Shown here piece by piece: positions 8,562-18,300 of a stretch of 64,000 nt of DNA. The notes under the pieces are model-generated. The model was not told the DNA's origin. It saw only the letters and a program-made list of their open reading frames with translations, and did not search any database. Every line of letters begins with the position of its first letter. Positions within the stretch are counted from its first letter, which is position 1. The translations under genes were made by a program, and so were the position numbers. Source of the DNA: Stigmatella aurantiaca DW4/3-1 (GTDB taxonomy: Bacteria > Myxococcota > Myxococcia > Myxococcales > Myxococcaceae); assembly GCF_000165485.1 (NCBI RefSeq), contig NC_014623.1:6528893-6592892 (forward strand). The letters run 5' to 3'.

Positions 8562-9304
8562 CCGTGTGCCTCCGCGCCCGCCGCCATCGCCAGCCCCGCC
8601 TCGATGGGGGTGACGCGGTCGAGGACCTTTCCATCCTTGAGCCGCACCACCGCATTGGCGTGCGTCATCACCTTCGCGTCGTGGGTGGAGAAGATGAAGG
8701 TCGTCCCCCGCTCGACGTTCATCGCCTTCATCAGATCGATGATCTGCTGGCCCGTCACCGAGTCCAGGTTCGCGGTGGGCTCATCCGCCAGGATGATCTG
8801 CGGCTGGGTCACCAGGGCGCGGGCCACGGCCACGCGCTGGCGCTGGCCGCCGGACAGCTCGTTGGGCCGGTGCTTCACGTGCTTGCCCAGCCCCACCTGC
8901 TCCAGCAGCGCCATCACGCGCTCGCGGCGCTGAGACGCGTTCAGCTTCTTCTGGAGGAGCAAGGGGAACTCCACGTTCTGAAACACGCTGAGCACCGAGA
9001 CCAGGTTGAAGCTCTGGAAGATGAAGCCGATGGTGTGGAGCCGCAGATCGGTGAGCCTGCGCTCCGAGAGCTGCTTGGTGTCTTGCCCCGCGACACGGAC
9101 GGTCCCGGCGGTGGCGGTGTCCACACAGCCGATGAGGTTGAGCAGCGTGGTCTTCCCGCTGCCGGACGGTCCCGCGATGGAGATGAACTCTCCCGGGAAC
9201 ACCTGCAGCGAGACACCTCGCAGCGCGGGGACCTCCACCTTGCCGAGATGGTAGCTCTTGGTGACGTCCTGGATGGAGACGATGGGCTCTGAAGCAGAAG
9301 ACAT
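8558..9304 (-). CDS. ABC transporter ATP-binding protein, LolD/MacB family
   Basis: 248 aa, normal length. All ATPase motifs are intact: Walker A 'GPSGSGKTT', Q-loop 'FIFQSFNLVSVLSVFQNVEFPLL', signature 'LSGGQRQRVAVARAL', Walker B 'IILADEPTANLD' and H-loop 'FSTHD'. The 'FNLVSVLSVFQNVEFPL' segment is typical of LolD/MacB/FtsE-like ATPases. First gene of the minus-strand operon ending at 2808; it overlaps the first permease by 4 nt. It faces the MarR-type gene at 9502 across a 197-bp intergenic region, so the MarR protein may control it. Confidence 0.93.
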   Translation of the reverse strand: MSSASEPIVSIQDVTKSYHLGKVEVPALRGVSLQVFPGEFISIAGPSGSGKTTLLNLIGCVDTATAGTVRVAGQDTKQLSERRLTDLRLHTIGFIFQSFNLVSVLSVFQNVEFPLLLQKKLNASQRRERVMALLEQVGLGKHVKHRPNELSGGQRQRVAVARALVTQPQIILADEPTANLDSVTGQQIIDLMKAMNVERGTTFIFSTHDAKVMTHANAVVRLKDGKVLDRVTPIEAGLAMAAGAEAHG

Positions 9305-9454
9305 GATCAGCGAAGGCCTTTCGGAAATCCCTAGGGCTCAGCGCATGCCGATGGCCGTGCCCGGCATCGATCATGGCCGCACCCTTGAGTTTCCTCTGGG
9401 AGAAGTTCTGTGTACCCTACCACCTGGGGTGCTTCCTGAATTCTCAGGAGCTTG

Positions 9455-9475
9455 ATATCTTGGCAGCTAAGATAT
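9455..9475. promoter_or_regulatory. Palindromic operator upstream of marR-type gene
   Basis: A perfect 7-bp inverted repeat, ATATCTT (9455-9461) and AAGATAT (9469-9475), spaced by 7 nt and lying 26 bp before the MarR-type start codon. MarR-family sites are commonly AT-rich palindromes of this size, and this one stands out in GC-rich DNA. It could give autoregulation and also control the divergent ABC operon starting at 9304. The rest of 9305-9501 shows nothing else clear. Confidence 0.65.
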
Positions 9476-9501
9476 TTCGAGACTAAGAGGATGAGTGTGC
9501 C

Positions 9502-10581
9502 ATGTCAAGCAGGTGGAAGGGGCGCGAGGAACTGCTGGAGGCCTTGAGCCGGGGCATCCGGGACTTCAGTGACCAGGACGTCCTCTTCAGTCAGGCCAGC
9601 GCCGACCGGCTTGGCCTCAACCTGACCGACCTGAAGTGCCTGAGCATCCTAGAGCGGACAGGGGCGATGACGGCCGGGAAATTGGCCGAGGTGACCGGCC
9701 TGACGTCGGGCGCGGTGACGGGGCTCATCGACCGGCTGGAGAAAGCGGGCTGGGCGCGCCGGGTCCGCAACCCCAAGGATCGCCGGCACGTCATCATCGA
9801 GGCGGTCGCCGAGAGAGGCGCCGACATCGATCGGTTGTTCAGCGAATCGCGAAGCGCCCTGGCCGACATCGTCTCGGACTACACGGAGGAGCAGATTGGC
9901 CTCGTCCTGGACTTCCTCGATCGCAGCTCGGCGATGCTTCGCGACGAGACGGTGAAGCTGCGTGCCGTCACCGAACCGAAGGGCACGAACGATGCCGGGG
10001 AGTTCTCGGGCCCCCTCGGCACGCTGACGCACGCACGCCTCAAGTTCATCTCGGGCGCGTCGCAGGTCACACTCAGGGCCAGCCCGGGCATCCCGGAACT
10101 CTACACGGCGCGCTTCGAGGGAAGGGCTCCCACCGTGAAGGAGGAGGCGGGAACCGTCTCCATCCAGTACCCCCGCTTCATGTTGCTCGACTGGCGCAAG
10201 CTCGCCGCGGACGTCCTCCTCAATGGTTCGATTCCCTGGCAGCTCGAGCTGCGAGGGGGGGTCTCGAAGCTGAACGCCGACCTGCGCGATCTCTTGCTGG
10301 AATCCATCGAGCTGTCCTCCGGTGCCAGCGACGTCACCATGAGGCTACCGAAGCCTTCCGGGACGGTGCCCATCCGCGTCGCGGGAGGGGTCAGTCACGT
10401 CACCTTTCTGCTCCCCGAAGGCACCGCGGCCCGGCTCCTGGTGAAGGGCGGCGTGAGCGCGCTGGCCTTCAACGAGCAGTCCCTTGGGGGCGTTGGTGGC
10501 CAAACGAGCCTGGAGACTCCCGGCTACAAGCACGCCACGGACCGCTTCGACTTCGAGATCGCCGGGGGTCCAGCGATCTGA
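9502..10581 (+). CDS. MarR family regulator fused to a C-terminal beta-rich domain
   Basis: 359 aa, more than twice the usual ~150 of a MarR protein. Residues about 35-155 are a standard winged helix: 'LNLTDLKCLSILERTGAMTAGKLAEVTGLTSGAVTGLIDRLEKAGWARR' with the wing 'NPKDRRHVIIEA'. Residues about 175-355 form a repetitive beta-strand region ('SGASQVTLRA', 'LRGGVSKLNADL', 'SSGASDVTMRLP', 'AGGVSHVTFLLP', 'KGGVSALAF') that looks like a right-handed or toast-rack-like stack. No enzymatic motif is visible there. The protein probably represses itself and perhaps the divergent ABC operon through the palindrome at 9455-9475. The role of the added domain is unknown; ligand sensing or oligomerisation would be guesses. 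Confidence 0.85.
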   Translation: MSSRWKGREELLEALSRGIRDFSDQDVLFSQASADRLGLNLTDLKCLSILERTGAMTAGKLAEVTGLTSGAVTGLIDRLEKAGWARRVRNPKDRRHVIIEAVAERGADIDRLFSESRSALADIVSDYTEEQIGLVLDFLDRSSAMLRDETVKLRAVTEPKGTNDAGEFSGPLGTLTHARLKFISGASQVTLRASPGIPELYTARFEGRAPTVKEEAGTVSIQYPRFMLLDWRKLAADVLLNGSIPWQLELRGGVSKLNADLRDLLLESIELSSGASDVTMRLPKPSGTVPIRVAGGVSHVTFLLPEGTAARLLVKGGVSALAFNEQSLGGVGGQTSLETPGYKHATDRFDFEIAGGPAI

Positions 10582-10605
10582 CCGTCGAGAGCCGGTGACG
10601 CTGAG

Positions 10606-11985
10606 CTATCGCACCCGTTCGATCCGGTGTTTGCGTCCCTTGATCCGGCCCTCGCTCAGCCGCTGGAACGCGACACGTGCGACGGCCTTGGAGACGGCGA
10701 CATAGGACCACCGGTCCTGGATCTCGATCTTGCCCACGTCGGAGGCGCTCAGCCCTCCAGCCTCTCCGGTCAGCGCCCCCAGGATGTCCCCTGGCCTCAT
10801 CTTGTCCTTGCGGCCCGCGGAGATGGAGAGCGTCTCCCAGGCGGAGGCCAGCGGGGAGCCTCCTGCCGCCGGAGGCAGCACCTCTTCGCTCATGCGCTCC
10901 TGCTTCACGCCCGTGGCCTGCTCGATGTCCTCGATCTTCTGCGTGTCTCGCGGGGTGGCCAGGGAGATGGCCAGCCCCCTCCTCCCCGCGCGCCCTGTGC
11001 GGCCAATGCGGTGCACATAGGGCTCCGGCTGTGAGGGCACATCGAAGTTGATGACGGCATCCAAGGCTTCCACGTCGATGCCCCGTCCCGCCACATCCGT
11101 GGCGACGAGAACACGGGTGCTGTGGTTGCGGAACTTCGCCATGACGCGATCACGATCGCTCTGCTCCAAATCTCCCTGGAGACCGTCCGCGCTCACCCCC
11201 GCATCGACCAACATCTGCGTCAGCTCGGTGACCGTCGCCTTGAGGTTGCAGAAAACGATGGCGGAGGCGGGCTGATAGTGCCGCAGGATCCGCAGCAGGA
11301 GCTGCGTCTTCTCGTGGGGCCCACACGTGAAGCAGAGCTGCTGGATATCGGGAGCCACCCCGGCCTCGGCGACCGTCACGCGCGCGGGCTCTTTTTGAAA
11401 CGCACGGCTCATCGCCTCGATGGTGGGCGGGAACGTCGCCGAGAAGAGCACGGTCTGGCGCGACGGGGGGACCGCCCCCAGGATGCGCTCCATGTCCTCC
11501 CGGAAGCCCATGTCGAGCATCCGGTCGGCTTCGTCGAGCACCACGGTGGCGAGTTGCCCCGTGTCGAGTGCTTCCCGATCGAGCAGGTCCAGCACCCGGC
11601 CAGGCGTGCCGACGGCGATGTGGGCGCCCTTGCCGAGCGCGTCCAGCTGAGGCCGGATGGGCTGGCCCCCCGAGAGGACGAGCACCTGCAGGCCAGGCAA
11701 TCTCCGTCCCAGGCGGCGGATTTCTCCCGCGACCTGTGCACAGAGCTCCCGCGTTGGGCACAGCACGAGTGCCTGAAGCCTCCGCCGCGCAGGCTGAACT
11801 TTCTCCAAGAGGGGAAGTGCGAACGCCGCCGTCTTCCCGCTCCCCGTCTGGGCCTGCCCCACGAGATCACGCCCCTGCAACAGCACGGGGATGCTCTGGG
11901 CTTGAATGGGTGTGGCGGTCGTGAACCCCAGCTCCGCGAGAACCTGCAGCAGCGGCGGAGAGAGGGCGAGTCCAGCAAAGTCCAT
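10606..11985 (-). CDS. dbpA: ATP-dependent RNA helicase, DEAD-box DbpA type
   Basis: 459 aa. DEAD-box motifs run in order: Q motif 'FTTATPIQAQ', motif I 'AQTGSGKTA', 'PTRELCAQV', 'GTPGRVLDL', DEAD box 'VVLDEADRMLDMGF', SAT 'LFSATFPP', and C-lobe 'STRVLVATDVAGRGID' and 'YVHRIGRTGRAG'. The last ~75 residues ('KMRPGDILGALTGEAGGLSASDVGKIEIQDRWSYVAV') match the DbpA RNA-binding domain, which directs these helicases to hairpin 92 of 23S rRNA during large-subunit assembly. Convergent with the MarR gene and divergent from the PKS. Nothing unusual in the motifs. Confidence 0.92.
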   Translation of the reverse strand: MDFAGLALSPPLLQVLAELGFTTATPIQAQSIPVLLQGRDLVGQAQTGSGKTAAFALPLLEKVQPARRRLQALVLCPTRELCAQVAGEIRRLGRRLPGLQVLVLSGGQPIRPQLDALGKGAHIAVGTPGRVLDLLDREALDTGQLATVVLDEADRMLDMGFREDMERILGAVPPSRQTVLFSATFPPTIEAMSRAFQKEPARVTVAEAGVAPDIQQLCFTCGPHEKTQLLLRILRHYQPASAIVFCNLKATVTELTQMLVDAGVSADGLQGDLEQSDRDRVMAKFRNHSTRVLVATDVAGRGIDVEALDAVINFDVPSQPEPYVHRIGRTGRAGRRGLAISLATPRDTQKIEDIEQATGVKQERMSEEVLPPAAGGSPLASAWETLSISAGRKDKMRPGDILGALTGEAGGLSASDVGKIEIQDRWSYVAVSKAVARVAFQRLSEGRIKGRKHRIERVR

Positions 11986-12105
11986 CTGGATCCTGAAGGA
12001 GCGAAGGCACGAAACATGCCCTGAGTGCTCACCCGCCCCTTGTAACAGCCGCGCGGAGGGCGCGTCACCCCCTCGATGCGCCCTGCGGCCACACCCCGCG
12101 CAGCC

Positions 12106-12122
12106 AACACTTTGTCAGTGTT
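12106..12122. promoter_or_regulatory. Inverted repeat in dbpA-PKS divergent intergenic region
   Basis: The region 11986-12325 (340 bp) between dbpA and the PKS holds no credible gene. It contains a perfect 6-bp inverted repeat AACACT-TTGTC-AGTGTT, and further down a short palindrome GACAAATGTC at 12230-12239. Either could be an operator for the PKS operon. No confident -35/-10 pair was found. Confidence 0.3.
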
Positions 12123-12325
12123 CAATTCGGCGTATGGGCTCACCTTGCGGGGTATTCACGGCAGAGGGACTTGAAAGCCCCGTGCTCGCATGGCTACTCA
12201 TGCGCGCTCACCGCGCTCTTCCCTTCCGCGACAAATGTCATTTTCTGTTCCGCCGTTCGCGGCCGGACAGGGGCAGGGGCCGGGCAGAGACCGCAGGTTC
12301 CGACGTTTGTACCGGGGGGGATTTC

Positions 12326-15300
12326 ATGTCGTCTGGCACTGATCAGTCCGCGGTTCTCACCTCTTCTGTTTCTCAAGAGCCGTCTCTTGAGACACGGCAA
12401 GAGCCCATTGCCGTGGTGGGTGCTTCCTGCCGGTTGCCGGGAGGATTGGACTCATCCCTCTCTCTGTGGCGCTGCCTCCTCGAAGGACGGGACGTGGTGC
12501 AGGGAGGAGATCCGGGAAACCGTTGGGACAATTACTTTCTCCCCGTTCCCAGTGACACCGAGGACTCCAGGCTGGTGCGGGTGGGAGGCTACCTCAAGGA
12601 CATCGCCGGGTTCGATCCGGCGTTCTTTGGCATCGCGCCCAAGGAAGCCGCATGCATTGATCCGCAGCACCGGCTGCTGCTGGAGGTGACCTGGGAGGCA
12701 TTGGAGAACGCGGGCATTCCCCCCCGGCGACTCGATGGCAGCCAGACCGGTGTGTTCACCGGCCTTTCCCAGACGAGCTACCGGGACCTGATCGATCCCG
12801 GCGAGAACGACGTCTACCACGCGACGGGCATCGTGCTCAGCGGCGCCTCCGGCCGCATCTCCTACGTGTTGGGAACCCGCGGCCCGAGCGTGACGGTGGA
12901 GGCAGCCTGTGCCTCCTCGCTGGTCTCCATTCACCTGGCCTGTCAGAGCCTCCTGACGGGAGAGTCGGCCCTGGCCCTGGCCGGCGGGGTCAACATCAAC
13001 CTGGATTGGAGAACCACCATCGGCTTCACGCGCGCGGGCATGCTCTCGCCGCAGGGGCGGTGCCACGCGTTCGACAGCCGCGCGAATGGCTTCGTGCGCA
13101 GTGAAGGCAGTGGGATGGTCGTTCTCAAGCGGCTGTCCGACGCCGAGCGGGATGGAGACCGCATCCTGGCGATCGTGCGCGGCAGCGCGGTGAACCATGT
13201 GGGCCACTCTCAAGGGCTCATGATGCCGTCCGTGAGCGCGCAGAAGCAGGTGCTGGGCAAAGCCCTGGCCCGCGCGGGCGTCGAGCCTGGACAGGTGGGG
13301 CTGGTGGAGACCCACGGTACGGGGACGCCGGTGGGGGATCCGATCGAGTTCGAGGCCGTGGCCTCCCTCTATGGCAAGGGGCCGGGACGTTGCGCGCTGG
13401 GCGCGGTCAAGACCAACGTCGGGCATACCGAGAGTGCCGCGGGTGTCATCGGCTTCATCAAGACGGTGATGGCCCTGCAAGAGGGAGTGGTCCCGCCCAA
13501 CCTGCACTTCCAGAGTTGGAACCCTCAGATTCCCGCGCAAGGCACCCGGCTGTTCGTTCCGACCCGGGTCGAGCCCTGGCCGGTCCGGGGAGAGAGCCGC
13601 TTCGCCGCGGTGTCCGCGTTCGGAGTCACCGGAAGCAACGCGCACCTGGTGCTGGAACAGGCCCACCGGCCGACCCCCTCCGCCCGTGTTCCGGCCCCCC
13701 GCCGGAGACAAGAGCAGGAACGACTCTTCCCACTCTCGGCGGGCTCACCGGACGCGCTGCGCGGTTCGGCGGCTCGCGTCGCCTCATGGTTGGCCAGCGA
13801 GGGCGCGGACAGCCCCTTGGGAGACATTGCCCATACCCTGGCTGTCCGTCGCTCCCATGCCCTGCACCGCGCGGCAGTGGTGGCCAGTTCCCGGGAAGAG
13901 CTGGCGGCGGGGTTGCGCGCCTTGGCGGAGGGAACGCCGGGCAAGGGGACCGTCACGGGCCGGGTGGAGGCCGCCTCCCAGCCTGTATGGGTATTCTCCG
14001 GTTATGGCTCCCAGTGGGAAGGCATGGGCCGCGGGCTGCTGGATCAAGACCCCGCCTTCACGCGGGTCATCAACGAGCTGGAGCCCATCGCGGCCCGGGA
14101 AGCAGGAATCTCGTTGAGGCAATTGATCACGTCCACCCTTCCCATGGATCGCATGGACGTGGTGCAACCGCTGCTCTACGCGCTGCAGGTCGCCCTGGCG
14201 GCCACCTGGCGCAGCCATGGCGTCCACCCCTCCGCGGTGGTGGGTCATTCGGTGGGAGAGGTCGCCGCGGCGGCCGCCGCGGGCATGCTCACCCTGGAGC
14301 AGGGAATGACCGTCACCTGCATCCGGTCTCGCTTGCTCCAGCGGATGGCGGGAGGCGCCATGGCCGTGGTGGGGCTGTGCGAGGAGCAGGTGGTCGAGGA
14401 CCTGGCCCGGCAGGGGCAACCCGGGGTGAGCGTGGCCGTGGTGGCCTCCCCCGCCTCCACGGTCATCTCCGGCGACGTCCAAGGCGTGAAGCTCTTGATG
14501 GACCACTGGTCCTCGCAGGGGCACTTCGTGTCCCCTGTCGCGGTTCAGGTAGCGGCTCATTCGCCCCAGGTGGAGCCCGTGCTGGGGGAGCTGGCCCTCG
14601 CGTTGGCCGCGCTTCGGCCCAGCCCGCCGCAAGTGCCTTTCTACAGCACGGCGCTGGACACACCCCGCGCGGAAGCCGTCTGTGATGCCCAGTACTGGGT
14701 CACCAACCTTCGAAGCCCGGTGCGGTTCTCACGCGCCATCGAGGCACTGCTGACCGATGGGCATGAGCTGTTCGTGGAACTCTCCCCTCATGCGCTGCTC
14801 ACCGCATCGATCGAGGAGACCGCGACGGCCATGGGCCGCGGGGCCCGCGTGCTCCCTACCCTGCTCCGGGAACAGCCCGAGCGCACCACCTTCCATACCC
14901 ACCTCGCGGCGCTGCACTGCTCAGGAGGCCGCGTGGACTGGTCCGCGATGTACCCGGAAGGGTCCTTGGCCGACCTCCCAGCCACCGTCTGGGAACGCCG
15001 TCCCTATTGGCCTCAAAAGCCCACCACGCCGATGCTGTCCCACTCCTCCGCCCATCCCCTTCTGGGGATTCAAGTCCAGGTGCCGGATGACACGGGAGAG
15101 GGCGTCCGGCACGTGTGGAAAGGCGATGTGGGGACTGCCCCGCATCCCTGGCTCGGGGATCACCGGGTGCGCAAAGTCCCCGTGTTTCCTGGTGCCGCCT
15201 ATATCGAGATGGCCATCGCCGCCGCCTGTGAGGTGTTCCACTGCGCGCCAGAACACGTGCGGGTGACGAACGTCGAACTCCAGCAATTGCTGCTCCTGAC

Positions 15301-18300
15301 GGAGCACGTCGAGGTGTGCACGGTGGCATCGCCCCACCGTGGAAAGCTGCGCTTCGAGGTGCTGACCCGCGGAGCGGCTGGCACATGGGTTTGTCATGCC
15401 CGCGCCGAGCTGGCGCATGAGACGAACGACGTCTTGGCCACTCGCTCGGAGAGAGAGGATTTGACGGCGGTGCACGACACCGGTGGGCATGAAACCAGTG
15501 CGCTGTATCGCAGGCTTCACAAGCTGGGCCTGAACTACGGACCCGCCTTCAGCGGCCTTTCCCGCCTCGTTGCCGGAAGCCTCCCCTCCCAGGGCCGGTG
15601 GGGACAGGTCTCGATTCCCGAGGCCGCCCGTCTGCGGCAGGGACGGGTCTGGTTGCATCCTGCCTTGCTGGACTCCTGCCTGCATGCACTGGCCACCTTG
15701 GTGCTCGAGGAGGCGGGCGGAGAGAACGAGGACTCACCGTGGTTGCCCACCTCCGTGGCACAGATCCAGCTCTCGGGGGATCCCAGCAAGATCCAGTGGT
15801 GCCGGGCCTGGATCGACGCCTCCAAGGATGGCGCCATCACCGGCCGGCTTCATCTGCTGGACCCAGCGGGCGCCCTGGTGGGCGTGCTGGAGGGGATCCA
15901 GCTGATCCGCATGAAGCCACAACAGGCCGTCGATGCACTGCGCGACCGGCTGTTTCAGACGGTTTGGGAGGAGGTTCCCCTGCCGCGAGCCGAGCCCCTT
16001 TCGCCCGCTGGCCGCTGGCTCATCCTCGCCGAGGACGGAGGAAAGGACTTCGCCAAGGGGCTGATCGAAGCGCTGGCGGCGCATGGTGCGCAAGGAGAGC
16101 TTCTGCCTGAGACACGACCAGTGCAGGCCACGAGCGTCACCCCATCCGTCTCAGCGGCGGGAGCCAGCGCTCCTTATCAAGGACTGGTCTTCTGCGCCTC
16201 CCTCCCCGCCAAGACAGACGCACCCTCCCAGATTGACACCCTCGAGGGCCTGAAACGAATCTCTCAGGTGGCTGGGTTGGTGCGTGCACATGCCGAAGGA
16301 CACACCCTTCCCCGCTTGTGGCTCATCACCCACGGCGCGCGGCCTGTCCTGCCGGAGGATCCCGTGCGTCCAGACCAGGCGGCCCTTCAAGGGTTGGCCC
16401 GCATCCTGAACTACGAGCACCCCGAACTGCGAACCACGCACATCGATTCCGATCCCAGCGCCGGTCCCTGGCAGATCGCCGAGGAACTCCTGGCGGGCAG
16501 AAACGAGGACGAAGTGGCTTGGCGCGGGGGTACGCGCCGGGTGGCCCGGCTGGTGAGCAGCCCCCTGCGGCCCAACGAACGCCTGCGGCCTCAGCCTGTC
16601 TCCCTGCGATACGGCCGCGACGGCTTCCTCCTGGAGGATGACGGCTCGGGCACGTTGGAGGGGCTGCGCTTCGTGGCCCGGGAACGGCGGCCGCCCCGGA
16701 AAGACGAGGTCGAGGTCCAGGTCCGGGTGGCCTCCCTGAACTTCCGTGACGTCATGATCGCGCTGGGCATTCTTCCCTTCGAGGGCCTCGGCCGTCCTAC
16801 CCTGGGGGCCGATTGCGCAGGGGTGGTCACCGCCGTGGGGAGCGGCGTCCAACACCTGCGCCCGGGAGACCGGGTCATGGCCTTGGCGGGGGGAGCCCAA
16901 GGAACGTTCTCCTCGTTCTGTCTTCTGCCCGCCCACTGCGCGGCAAAGCTTCCCGACGGGCTGTCGCTGGAGGTCGCGGCCACCCTTCCAGCCACCTACG
17001 GCACCGCGTGGTACGGCCTCCACCGGTTGGCGCGGCTGGCGCCCGGCGAGAGTGTGCTCATCCATTCCGCGGCAGGTGGGGTGGGGCTCGCCGCGCTCGC
17101 CATTGCCCGGGCACGGGGTGCCCGGATCCTGGCCACCGCGGGCGATGAGAACAAGCGCGCCCACCTTCGTGACATGGGGATCGATCATGTCATGGATTCC
17201 CGGAGCCTGAACTTCGCCGCCGAGGTGCTCCAGCTCACGGCAGGCCGGGGCGTGGATGTCATCCTCAACTCGCTGGCGGGAGATGCCCTGCGGGCGGGAC
17301 TCGAGGTTCTCGCCCCCAACGGGCGATTCATCGAGATCGGCAAGAAGGACCTCTACGGAAACAGCAAGGTCGGGCTTCGCGTCTTCCGGCACGGAATCAC
17401 CTTCAGCAGCATCGATATGAAGCTCCTGGATCCGAAGCGCATCCAGGAGGTGCTCCAGGAGGTGCTGGACGAGGTCTCCTCAGGACGGCTTCCCCCCTTG
17501 CCATACCGGCTCTTTCCCTTCGCGCAGGCCACGGAAGCCTTCCGGATCATGGCGAGCGGCAAGCACATCGGCCGCCTGATGGTCACCTTGCCCGACAGCG
17601 GAGAACATCTGGTTCAACCCACTCCGGGCAGCTCTCAAGCCGTGAGGGTGGGGGGCTCCTACGTGATTACGGGAGGACTGAGAGGCCTCGGTCTGGAAAC
17701 GGCCCGGTGGCTGACGTCTCACAAGGCTGGACGCGTGGTGCTCAACGGGCGCTCCGCGCCTTCCGAAGAGACCTTGGCCATCGTCGAGCAGTTGCGCTCC
17801 CAGGGAACGGAGATCGACGTGGTGCTCGGGGACATCTCGCTCCCTGGCACCGCCCAGCGGCTCGTGGCCGCGGCCAACGCTGGAGGGCGGACCCTGCGGG
17901 GAGTGGTTCACGCGGCCGTCGTCTTGGATGACGCCCCCGTGGCCCGTCTCGACCCTGACCGGATCAGCCGTGTCTGGCAACCCAAGGTCGCAGGCGCGTG
18001 GAACCTGCACCAAGCCACGCTCGGGCATGACCTGGATTGGTGGGTGGCCTTCTCCTCCCAGACTTCCTTGGTGGGCAACGCCGGGCAGGGCAACTACGCG
18101 GCCGCCAACTCCTGGCTGGATGCGTTCGTGGCCTGGCGCCGCCGACAAGGCCTCCCCGCGTTGGCCATCAACTGGGGCGCGTGGGGCGAGATCGGACGTG
18201 CACAGGATTTCAAGGCGCGAGGCTTCACCACGATCGGCACCCGGGAGGGAATGACGGCGCTCGAAGCGCTTCTGATCCACAACCGGACCTCCACGGGCAT

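Noticed and set aside
6969-8933. 654-codon + strand frame opposite the large permease
   Set aside because: Antisense shadow with composition typical of GC-rich reverse frames and no family features.
12230-12239. GACAAATGTC as a LexA-like box
   Set aside because: Too short and not matching a known consensus; noted only as a palindrome in the PKS upstream region.
11906-12325. Upstream extension of the PKS frame
   Set aside because: The frame is open by chance; the KS domain and a strong G-rich ribosome site indicate the start at 12326, and the extension would overlap dbpA.
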